From positions 1 through 64,000 of the forward strand of contig CAVUVH010000020.1 of NCBI GenBank assembly GCA_963744735.1: a stretch of 64,000 nt of DNA, given 5' to 3'. The stretch's first letter is position 1, and each line of letters starts with the position of its first letter. Made by a program: the position numbers and the translations under genes. This stretch comes from RPQJ01 sp963744735 (GTDB lineage Bacteria > Pseudomonadota > Gammaproteobacteria > Steroidobacterales > Steroidobacteraceae). The notes under the pieces are model-generated. The model was not told the origin of the DNA and searched no databases. It worked only from the letters and a program-made list of their open reading frames with translations. Below, in pieces: positions 22,210-30,520 of the stretch.

Positions 22210-23845
22210 TCAGGCGGGCAGTCGCACGGGGCGCTGGTGCGCCTCGCGCGTGCGCGCGTGCAGTGCGCGCAGGGTTTCGAGTTCGAGTGGCGTCGGCGGC
22301 GGCAGCACCGCCAGCTCGCGCGCCTGCTGCAGCGGCCAGCCGGTGGCCGCGCGCGCCGCGTCGGCGGTCACGCCGGGGAAGAGGGCCGACAGCTGCAGTT
22401 CCTCGCGACACGGGATCGGGGCGCAGCACGCCGTAATCGGTGATGACCGCCTGCGGACCCTGGCCTCGCATGGTCGTGGCGGCGCGGGCGCCGTGGCCCG
22501 CGAGAAAGCCGCCGCTGGTGCGGAAGTCGAGCTGCGGCACCAGGCTGCGCGGTGTCGCCTTCAGCATCACGAACGTCTGCCGCGCGTGCGCCGCGATCTC
22601 GGTGGCGCCGCCCGCGCCGGGCAGCCGCGTCTTCGGCGCGTCGTAGCGGCCGATCACCGTGCTGTTGAGGTTGCCATGGCGATCGATCTGCGCCGCGCCG
22701 AGGAAGCCGACGTCGACGCGGCCCGCCTGCAGCAGGTAACTGAAGACCTCGGGCAGCGGCACCACGCAGGCCGCGGTCTCGGCCAGTTCGCCGTCGCCGA
22801 TCGAGAGCGGCAGCACGTCGGGCCGGGTGCCGATGGTGCCGGATTCGTACACCAGCACGATCTCCGGCGCGTGCGTCAGCCGCGCCAGGTTGCAGGCGGC
22901 GCTCGGCAGCCCGATGCCGACGAAGCAGACGCAGCCGTCCCACAGCAGGCGCGCCGCCGCGACCGTCATCATTTCGTCGCGCGTGCAGTCCATCACGCGG
23001 CCTGCCCGCAGGCTGGCCAGGAATGCAGCATGGTCGGCGCTGCCGAGCACGTGGCGCTGCATCCACGCCAGGAACGTCTCGCGCTCGCGCGCGATGCCGT
23101 CCCAGCGCTGGTAGAAAGCGTTGTCGCGCGCGTAATGCCCCTGCACGTAGGACGGATACGCGCCACCCGGGCACAGCGCCACCGCGTTGACGGTCCAGTG
23201 CGGCAGCACGATGCCGTTCATCGCGGGCGGCAGGGCGTCCACGATCTCCTCGACCGTGACGATCAGGGTGTGCGCCGCCAGCGCCGCTTCGCGCTGCGCG
23301 CCGACGATGCCATGGATGCCGACGTTGCCCTGCCGGTCCGCGCGTTGCGCGTGCAGGATCGTCACGTCCGGGTTGATCGCCGGCACGGCGGCGAGCACCT
23401 CGCCGGTGAACGGGCATTCGACGCTGCGGATGCGCGGGTTCACGGCCGGCAGGTCGCTGCCGAGGTAGCCGCGCAGCGTGGCGAACGGCAGCCGCGCCGC
23501 GCCGGCGCAATACGCGGCGGCGATGCCGGCATGGGTGTGCTCGTCCAGTTCGAGCGCACGCGGCCAGCGCTGCTCGACCGCATCGCGCAGCCGGTGCAGC
23601 GAGCCGACTCCCGGGTTGCCGCCCCAGGAAAACGTCAGCCGGCGCGCGCAGCCCATGCCGATCAACTGGTCGTAGACCAGGTCGGGCGTCATCCGCACCA
23701 GGTGCAGGTCGCGGCGTCCCTGGCGGATGAGTTCGTGTCCCGCCGCGAACGGGATCAGGTGCGTGAATCCCTCGAGCGCGACGCAGTCGCCGTCATGGAC
23801 GTGTCGCGCGATGGCGTCCGCCAGGGTCGTCAGCTTCTGCGTCAA
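22210..23845 (-). CDS. Two-domain CoA-transferase (A and B subunits in one frame), frameshifted at 3' end
   Basis: About 545 residues. Residues 1-~285 match the A subunit of glutaconate/3-oxoadipate-type CoA-transferases (ALEGFTHLIPFAAGHELIRQ, FSWGGNPGVGS), and from about 290 a B-type subunit begins (TRDEMMTVAAARLLWDG, VYESGTIG with the catalytic-type Glu, GFLGAAQIDRHGNLNST). The two are normally separate genes. At the junction the neighbouring frame reads TGATGGAC, a typical stop-start overlap, so a lost stop caused by an indel is as likely as a true fusion. Near 22412 a shift is needed to reach the B-subunit tail (EELQLSALFPGVTAD) and the stop at 22210-22212. Three bases separate it from the ALDH gene. 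Confidence 0.83.
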
Positions 23846-23847
23846 GA

Positions 23848-25418
23848 TCAGTCCACCACGGTGCGCGACTGCTCGCGCTGATATTGCGCCAGATAGTAGA
23901 ACGAGGCGATGGCCTTGCCGGTCGAGCCGGAGCCCTTCCAGCCGCCGAACGGCTGGTACCCCGGCCAGGCCCCGGTGGTGGCGCCCTGGCGCCGGTTGGC
24001 GTAGGTGACGCCGGCCTCGATCTGCTCGTGAAACCAGGGGACCTCGTCGGCCGCGCCGTAGAAGCCCGCGGTCAGCCCGAGGTTTGACTCGTTGGCGAGA
24101 TGCATCGCTTCGTCACGGCCGCCCACCCGGTGCAGCAGCAGGATCGGCAGGAACATCTCGTGCTGCCACAGCGGGTGCGCGCAGCGGCGCCTCCGCCAGC
24201 AGCGGGATCGACGTAGTGACCGCGGGCCAGGTCGCCGGCGCGCAATTCGCGACCGCCGGCGAGGATCTGCGCGCCGCCTGCGCGCAGTTCGGCCAGGTAG
24301 CGGGCGTGGCTGGCGGCGGCGCCGGCATTGATCACGGGGCCGAGCCAGTGCTCGCGCCGGCACGGATCGCCGATCCGGATCGCGGCGATCTGCGCGCGCA
24401 GTCGCTCGATCAGCGCGTCGGCGACCGTCGCATCGACGTACAGGCGCGAGAGCGCGGAGCACTTCTGGCCGCCCATGCCGTAGGCCGAGCGCACGATGCC
24501 GGCGGCCGCGTCGTCGAGGTTGGCCCGCGCCGTGACGATGCAGGGATTCTTGCCGCCCATCTCGGCGATGCACGGGCGCGGCCACGGGCCGCCAGTCATC
24601 TGCTGCAGCAGTTGCATTCCCACCGGCACCGAGCCGGTGAAGGTGATGCCGGCCGTCGCCGGGTGCGCCGCCAGCGCAGCGCCCACCTCGCGCCCGGAGC
24701 CCGACAGGTAATGGAACACGCCGGGTGGCAGGCCCGCGTCGCGGATGCAATCGGCCAGCAGGCGGCCCGCCCAGGGCGTGTCGGTGGCGCCCTTGACCAC
24801 CACGGTGTTGCCGGTGACGAGGGCCGCGGCCGTCGGGCCGCCGGCGAGCGCCAGCGGGAAATTGAACGGCGCGATCACGACCCAGGCGCCGTACGGCCGC
24901 ATGACGCTGCGGTTGCGCGAGACGACGTCCGGCAGTGGATCGTTCGGCAGCACGTGGTCGAAGCCCGCCTGCCGCTCGAAGTCGTCGGCGTAGTGGCGGA
25001 AGAAGTCGACCGTCTCCTGCGCCTCGCCCAGCGCCTCCATGCGGTTCTTGCCCACTTCCAGCGCGAGCGCCGCCGCGATGTCGTAGACGCGCGCTTCCAT
25101 CACGTCCGCGACCCGCCGCAGGTGCTGCAGCCGCGCGGCCATCGGCGTTGCGCGCCAGGCGGGGAAGGCCGCGTGCGCGCTCGCCATCGCCTGCGCGGCG
25201 TGGTCAGGCGTCGCCACCGCGAACTCGCCGAGGATGGTCTCGTGGTCGATCGGGCTGCGGCGCTCGGCGTAACGGTCGGCTGGCGTGTCGAGTCCCGCCA
25301 GGTACAGCTCGTGCCGCTGGCCGAGCCGGGCGCCGACCCGGAGCAGCGCCGCGTCGAACCGCTCGTGCAGTTCGACCGGCGGGTCGAACATCGTGGCGTA
25401 GGTCAGGCGAAAGCTCAT
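23848..25418 (-). CDS. Aldehyde dehydrogenase, 1-pyrroline-5-carboxylate dehydrogenase-like, frameshifted
   Basis: About 523 residues of the NAD(P)-dependent ALDH superfamily, closest in look to RocA/P5C dehydrogenases (MRPYGAWVVIAPFNFPLAL, ITFTGSVPVG). The catalytic Glu is in IAEMGGKNP and the catalytic Cys in GMGGQKCSALSR. A shift near 24180 leads into HPLWQHEMFLPILLLHR and the normal C terminus. It lies 20 bases after the upstream aminotransferase gene and three before the CoA-transferase. The context suggests it oxidises a semialdehyde made by one of the transaminases. Confidence 0.88.
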
Positions 25419-25438
25419 GACGATGTCCCGTGCAGCGT

Positions 25439-26754
25439 TCAGGCGGGGAAATGACGCGACAGCAGCCGGTCGAGCAGGGCCAGCGCGCGGTCGAGGTCGG
25501 CTTCGTCGATGACGAGCGGCGGTGCCACCAGCAGCAGGTTGCCGCGCGCCCCGAACGAAACGCCCTCGGCCAGCGCGTCCTGCAGCAGGGCCGCGAGCGC
25601 CGGTGGCGTCTGCGGCCAGGGCGCCAGCGGTTCGCGCGTCGCGCGGTCGCGCACGAGTTCCAGCACGGCGAACAGCCCATGCCCGCCGCGCACGTCGCCG
25701 ATCACGCCATGCTGCCGCGCCAGCGCCTGCAGCCGGTCGAGCAGCGGCGGCCCGAGGCGGCGCGAGCGTTCGATCAGGCCTTCGTCACGATACGCATCGA
25801 GCGCTGCGACGCCCGCCGCGCAGGCCAGGGGGTGGCCGCAGTAGGTGAGGCCCGTGCCGAGCACCTGGTCATGCAGGCGCGCGGCAATGTCCGCGGAGAC
25901 GATGACCGCGCCCAGCGGCAGCATCGCTCCGGTCAGGCCCTTGGCCAGCGTGATCACGTCCGGTCGTCCGGCATCGCCGAAGCGCTGCCAGGCGAACCAC
26001 TCGCCACAGCGGCCAAAGCCGCTCATGACTTCGTCGGCGATCAGCGGTGACGCCGCGTTGCCGCGTGTGCTCGCGCACCGCCGGCCAGTAACTGTCGGGT
26101 GCCACGATGCCATTGGAGCCGGCGTTGGGCTCGACGATGACTGCCGCGACGTGCCCGGCGCCAAGCTGGTCGATGCGCCGCCCGATGGCCGCCGCCGCCA
26201 GCTCGCCGCACTGCGCGGCATCCTCGCTGCCGAACGGGACAGCGATAGGCATACGGCGGCTCGACATGGCTCACGCCAAAGGCTTCCGGGTCGACCATGG
26301 CACGCGTGCGCGCGTCGCCGGAGAGCGCCATCGCCAGGTGGGTCGAGCCGTGGTAGGAGCGGTCGCGCGCGACGATCAGGCCGCGCGGCATGCCCATCGC
26401 CTGGCGCACGATCTTGACCGCGTGCTCGTTGGCGTCGGCGCCGCCGAGCGTGAAGAACACCCGGCCGCCGTCGAACCCGGCGATCTGCAGCAGGCGCGCG
26501 GCGAGTTCAGCGCGGGGCCGCGCGCCCCAGGCATTGGTGACGAAGCACAGTTGCGCGGCCTGCGCCTGGATCGCCGCGACCACGCGCGGATGCTGGTGAC
26601 CCAGGTTGCTGCATTCGGCCAGGCTGCTCAGGTCGAGGATGCGCCGGCCGTCTTCGAGGTGCAGCCAGGCCCCGCTGCCGCCGGCCACGGTGGGCGCATT
26701 CCATTGCGACTGCGCGCACCAGCTGTGCAGGACGGTGTCTCGCTCGGAAGTCAT
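25439..26754 (-). CDS. Second class III PLP aminotransferase, frameshifted
   Basis: About 440 residues. It begins MTSERDTVLHSWCAQSQWNAP and has the SSLAECSNLGHQHPRV and FTLGGADANEHAVKIVRQ segments, FDEVMSGFGR-type DEVMSGFGRCGEWFA, and the PLP lysine in TLAKGLTGAMLPLGA. Two shifts, near 26245 and 26060, break the frame between clean stretches. It resembles taurine-, beta-alanine- or aspartate-named class III enzymes and differs clearly from the aminotransferase 4 kb downstream. It is the first gene of the catabolic run. Confidence 0.85.
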
Positions 26755-26803
26755 GGCGGTATGTGTGTCAGGGCAGTCCTGCGCGCGTCATCGATCCCCC
26801 GGA

Positions 26804-27727
26804 TCAGCGTCTCAGCCTGAGCTGCAGTTCGTTACGCCGGTAGTCGATGACCAGTGTATCGAGTGTGCCGAGCACGTCCATCCCGATGATCAGCGCGGGC
26901 CTCGAGGTGAGCGCCCAGTACTCGAAGATGTGCAGGTCGCTGAACATGACCTCGGCGTTCCTGACGATCAGTTCCCCCGCGACGATGCCCGGCACCCGCA
27001 CCCGGGTGGCATGCTGGATGTCCTCGGTGACGCCGATCACGGCGTCGTCGAACTGGTCGCGCTGGCCGCGCCGTCGCGCCAGGGCCTCGCGCAACGCGAG
27101 ATTGCCGACCGTGACCTGCGCCCCGGTGTCGATCAGTGCCACGGTCTTGATGGGCCCGACCATGACGTCGACGCGCAGCCCCTTGTTGTAGGCGTGCTTG
27201 AACGGGATCGTGGCAAAGCCGGCGGGCGCCGGGGTCCGGCGCGAGCGGACGATGCTGATACGGTCACGGAAGAACTCGATCTGGATGCGCTTGTCCTGCA
27301 TGCCTTCGCCGCCCAGCACGCCGTCGGCGCCGCCAAACGCATCGGCCACGATCGGCATGGTCGTCCCCTCGACCAGCAGTTCGCCGAACTCGAGCGTCTC
27401 GGCCTTGACGGCGGAGACGATCGCGGTGCCGGTCACACCGCGCAGCTTCACTGCATCCTGGCGGACGGGCAGTCCCACCTCGTCGGCCACCCGCTGGATC
27501 ACCGCCGAACGCGTCGCGCCCGTGTCGAGCACCAGCCGGTAAGGACCCTTGCCGTTGATCAGCACGGGCGCCCAGATCCGGCCGATCTGGTCGCGCGTCG
27601 TCGGCGCCACCCAGCGCGGCTCGGGCGCGGTGACCACGACCTCTTCCAGCGGCGGCATGTGGCGACTGGCGCCGGCCGCCGCCAGCAGGAGGTACGGCAG
27701 GGCGGCGGTGAAGGCGCTGCGGCTCAT
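26804..27727 (-). CDS. Exported retropepsin-like aspartyl protease with two catalytic halves
   Basis: A 307-residue protein with an N-terminal signal or lipoprotein-like segment (AALPYLLLAAAGAS). It has two retroviral-type protease halves in one chain, each with its own catalytic motif: LVLDTGATRS near residue 85 and ALIDTGAQVT near residue 205. Each is followed by a hydrophobic stretch and a second Gly/Leu-rich motif (GGADGVLGGEGM; IIGMDVLGTLD). Pairs of such halves make one active site in pepsin-like enzymes. The start at 27727 was chosen for the signal peptide. The frame is intact. The target is unknown. Confidence 0.78.
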   Translation of the reverse strand: MSRSAFTAALPYLLLAAAGASRHMPPLEEVVVTAPEPRWVAPTTRDQIGRIWAPVLINGKGPYRLVLDTGATRSAVIQRVADEVGLPVRQDAVKLRGVTGTAIVSAVKAETLEFGELLVEGTTMPIVADAFGGADGVLGGEGMQDKRIQIEFFRDRISIVRSRRTPAPAGFATIPFKHAYNKGLRVDVMVGPIKTVALIDTGAQVTVGNLALREALARRRGQRDQFDDAVIGVTEDIQHATRVRVPGIVAGELIVRNAEVMFSDLHIFEYWALTSRPALIIGMDVLGTLDTLVIDYRRNELQLRLRR

Positions 27728-27852
27728 GCGTGCAGGTATAGCACCGCGGCGACGGCGTGGCACGAGCCGGGGCGGACGTGTCAACGGCCGTGCGGGTGCC
27801 GCGTTGTGAGGGCTGTACGGAACTCGATCCCCTAACGCAAAGGAAAGCAATC

Positions 27853-28404
27853 ATGTCGTATGTTCAGCTTCCCGCCGCCGTCGTGGCCGGTCTCGCCGCA
27901 ACGCTGCTGCTCAGCGCCTTCGTCGTCACCGACGCACAGGCCGCCGGCGCCGGCCACAAGCCCCGCGCGCAGGCCGCGCAGGGCAACGCGTCGCGCTCCA
28001 CGCAGGTCCAGCGGACGGCCAAGGACCAGACGCGCCAGCGCAACACCAGCTGGAGCAACTCCAGCGGTCGGCAGATGCAGGTCGAAAGCGTCACCCAGCG
28101 CACCGAGAACGGCCGCATCACCAACTCGACCGCCACCCGCGACGACGGCAGGACCGCCACGCGCAACACGACCGTGGTCAACGATCAGGCTGCCGGCACA
28201 CGCTCGGTGCAGTCCACGGCCACTGGCTTCAATGGCGGCACGACCAGCTATTCGAGCCAGGCGCAGCGCACCGACGACGGCTACACCCGGGACGTCACCC
28301 GCACCCTGCCCAGCGGGCAGGTCAATGAGCGCAACATCGACGTGTCCTGCGACGCGGCCGTCCAGACCTGCACGAAGACGGTGGTCGGCAGCCGCGGTGA
28401 ATGA
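27853..28404 (+). CDS. Secreted Ser/Thr/Asn/Gln-rich protein of unknown function
   Basis: A 183-residue protein. The ATG at 27853 has a strong AAAGGAAAG ribosome site. A signal peptide (VVAGLAATLLLSAFVVTDAQA) precedes a polar mature chain in which a loose motif of the type T-x-R(T/D)-x-(D/N)G-R/Y recurs (VTQRTENGRITNST, TATRDDGRTATRN, QAQRTDDGYTRDVTR), suggesting a repetitive beta structure. The C terminus holds a Cys pair (VSCDAAVQTCTKT). I do not recognise the family. It is transcribed divergently from the aspartyl protease. Confidence 0.7.
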   Translation: MSYVQLPAAVVAGLAATLLLSAFVVTDAQAAGAGHKPRAQAAQGNASRSTQVQRTAKDQTRQRNTSWSNSSGRQMQVESVTQRTENGRITNSTATRDDGRTATRNTTVVNDQAAGTRSVQSTATGFNGGTTSYSSQAQRTDDGYTRDVTRTLPSGQVNERNIDVSCDAAVQTCTKTVVGSRGE

Positions 28405-28413
28405 GCCGCGGCG

Positions 28414-29253
28414 TCAACGGGCGAAGTAAAGCACCAGCCCGAGCAACGCGGCCAGGACGATCATGCCGAACACGATGCGGCGATCGGACTGGCCGCGGAC
28501 ATCGGATACCCCGGGCACCGGGTCCCGGGCCGCAGCACGCACGCCGATTTCCCGCTGCAGGGTCGCGTCGGCCATCACCTGCGCCCGCACCGTGGGCACT
28601 GGCGAGCGACCGCTGCTGCGGATGGCCGTGATCTGCGCCTGGCAGTCGCAGCCATGCTCGAGCAGCGGGATCAGTTGCGCGGCCGCGGTGGCCGGAACAT
28701 GGCCGATCGGGGCGCCGCTCGGCAAATTCACTGCCAGCACCGTGCCGAAATGCAAAGGGTCGCGCGTCGGTGTCAGCGTCACGGTCGTTCCCACCGTCGC
28801 CTCCGCGGCGATCAGCGCGGGCCGATCTGCGGCGCGCACGCCCGCCACCATGAAGCTGAGGTCGAGCCCCGGCGCGGCCGCCCTGGCTGGCGCCGCCGCA
28901 GGCGCGACGCGGTCGGCCTGTGCGCTGTCCCAGGCGGCGTGCGCCGCGGCCCGCGCGTCGAAGGGCAGCACCGACTCGACCGCGCGATAGACCTCCGCGT
29001 ACTCCTCGGGCGTGATGCGGCCGTCCGCCAGCACGCGATCGATCACGATGCGCAGGTAGCGCGCCGGCGGCATCTGCGCCGCGTCGGCGTCGTCGAGCCA
29101 CTGGCGCAGGCCGGCGATCTCCTCCGGTTCGAGTTTTCCATCGGCGGTTGCGGCCTGGCACAGCGACAGCAGCTCGGCGCCGATCTCGGTCGCGAGCTGG
29201 GCCGGGCTCAGCGCAAAGTCGCGATTCAGGTACGTGGGCAGGGTCTGTGACAT
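28414..29253 (-). CDS. Tail-anchored protein with TerB-like and HIRAN-like domains
   Basis: A 279-residue protein, unbroken. Residues ~20-105 resemble a TerB-like helical domain with two acidic pairs (TADGKLEPEEIAGLRQ and LADGRITPEEYAEVYR). Residues ~130-220 resemble a HIRAN domain (FMVAGVRAADRPALIA, LTPTRDPLHFGTVLAVNLPSG, PIGHVPATAAAQLIPLLEHG). A single membrane helix (IVFGMIVLAALLGLVLYF) closes the chain, so it should be tail-anchored in the inner membrane with both domains in the cytoplasm. HIRAN domains elsewhere bind DNA ends; a membrane-tethered version is unusual. Domain calls are by eye. Confidence 0.65.
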   Translation of the reverse strand: MSQTLPTYLNRDFALSPAQLATEIGAELLSLCQAATADGKLEPEEIAGLRQWLDDADAAQMPPARYLRIVIDRVLADGRITPEEYAEVYRAVESVLPFDARAAAHAAWDSAQADRVAPAAAPARAAAPGLDLSFMVAGVRAADRPALIAAEATVGTTVTLTPTRDPLHFGTVLAVNLPSGAPIGHVPATAAAQLIPLLEHGCDCQAQITAIRSSGRSPVPTVRAQVMADATLQREIGVRAAARDPVPGVSDVRGQSDRRIVFGMIVLAALLGLVLYFAR

Positions 29254-29312
29254 ACGCGGGCATCCCGGGCCGGCAAGGATGGCGGCAACGTCCCCTGTCG
29301 GGCGGACGCTGT

Positions 29313-29356
29313 CAAGCGCGCGACGCGCCTGATGCGGGAGTAGATCAGAGGTTCCC
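29313..29356 (+). repeat. Truncated copy of the right end of the 60.2-kb inverted-repeat element
   Basis: The stretch 29331-29356 matches the right terminal repeat of the element at 60167-60437 at about 23 of 26 positions (shared core GGGAGTA, then TCAGAGGTTCCC). The preceding GCGCG-ACGCGCCT also matches the inside of that end. No left end is found nearby. It lies just before the dctP start, within 83 bases of the ATG, so it may form part of that gene's promoter or leader region. Confidence 0.75.
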
Positions 29357-29395
29357 AGCTGCTATCGTATGGGCAATGAGCCCGAGACGACGGAA

Positions 29396-30508
29396 ATGCC
29401 CGTGAAACGCAGGTCAGTATTGCAGGCCGCCTTGCTCGGCGGCGGCGCCGCGCTCGCCGCCCCCGCCATATCGCGCGGACTCAAGGAATGGCGCATGGTC
29501 ACCAGCTGGCCCAAGGGGCTGCCGGGCCTCGGCACCGGCGCTGAGCGGCTGGCGGCCAACATCACCCGCATGAGCGGGGGCCGACTGACGATCAAGACCT
29601 ACGCGGCCGGCGAACTGGTGCCCGCGCTCGAGTGCTTCGGCGCGGTCGCCAACGGCACCGCGCAGATGGGGCACGACGCGGCCTATTACCACACCGGCAA
29701 GACCGAAGGCGCGGCGTTCTTCACCGCTTTTCCGTTCGGGTTCACCGCCGCCGAGATGGACGCGTGGATGAAGTTCGGCAACGGCCAGAAGCTGTGGGAC
29801 GAACTCTATGCGCCCTTCGGCTTGCGCGGCTTCCATGCGGGGAGCACGGGCACGCAGATGTTCGGCTGGTTCCGCCGGCCGATCCGTTCGCTGGCCGACC
29901 TGCAGGGACTCAAGTTCCGCGCGCCCGGCAACCAGGGTCGCGTGCTGCAGAAACTCGGCGTCACGCCGGTGTCGCTGCCGGGCGGCGAGATCTTCCCCGC
30001 GCTGCAGTCCGGCGCGATCGACGGTGCCGAGTGGATCGGTCCCTACAACGATCTCGCGCTGGGCTTCTACCAGGTGTGCCGCTACTACTACTCGCCCGGC
30101 TATCACGAGCCCGGCGCCGATGCTGCAGCTGACCATCAACGAGCAGGCCTGGCGCACGCTCGACGCCGAACTGCAGGCGATCGTCCAGGCCGCGGCCGCG
30201 GCCGCCACCCGCGACGTGATGGCGGAATACAACGCCCGCTCCGGACCGGCGCTGCGCACGCTGATCGAGAAGCATGGCGTGATCGTGCGGCCGTTGCCGG
30301 AGGACGTGCTGCTCGCCTGCGGGCAGAAGTCGAACGAGGTGCTGAACGAGATCCATGCCGCGGATTCGTCGCCCGAATCGCATCGTCCGCCGCATCATCG
30401 AGGACTTCCTCGCGTTCCGGCAGGAGATCATCCCGTGGACACGCGTCGGCGAGCAGGCCTTTCCTCAACGCGCGCCGGCTGCCGTTCGAGTTCAAGCTGC
30501 GGGGGTAG
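29396..30508 (+). CDS. dctP: TRAP transporter solute-binding protein (DctP family), frameshifted
   Basis: About 370 residues. A twin-arginine-like signal (KRRSVLQAALLGG) leads into a DctP fold: WRMVTSWPKGLPGLGTGAERLA, GEIFPALQSGAIDGAEWIGPYND and LKFRAPGNQGRVLQKLGV. It should bind an organic acid in the periplasm for the DctQM permease. The ATG at 29396 was preferred over 29369 because of the signal peptide. Shifts near 30120, 30370 and 30460 disturb the C-terminal third. The gene converges on the DctM gene with only about 12 bases between the stops, so binding protein and permease are on opposite strands. Confidence 0.87.
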   Translation: MPVKRRSVLQAALLGGGAALAAPAISRGLKEWRMVTSWPKGLPGLGTGAERLAANITRMSGGRLTIKTYAAGELVPALECFGAVANGTAQMGHDAAYYHTGKTEGAAFFTAFPFGFTAAEMDAWMKFGNGQKLWDELYAPFGLRGFHAGSTGTQMFGWFRRPIRSLADLQGLKFRAPGNQGRVLQKLGVTPVSLPGGEIFPALQSGAIDGAEWIGPYNDLALGFYQVCRYYYSPGYHEPGADAAADHQRAGLAHARRRTAGDRPGRGRGRHPRRDGGIQRPLRTGAAHADREAWRDRAAVAGGRAARLRAEVERGAERDPCRGFVARIASSAASSRTSSRSGRRSSRGHASASRPFLNARRLPFEFKLRG

Positions 30509-30520
30509 GCCGCCCCGTAT

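Noticed and set aside
22130..23881. A 583-codon plus-strand frame opposite the CoA-transferase
   Set aside because: Low-complexity Arg/His/Ala composition with no motif; the opposite strand carries clear family signatures.
20853..26754. Arginine succinyltransferase (ast) or lysine-degradation operon
   Set aside because: Aminotransferase and ALDH would fit, but there is no astA/astB or lysine-specific gene, and the CoA-transferase does not belong to either pathway.
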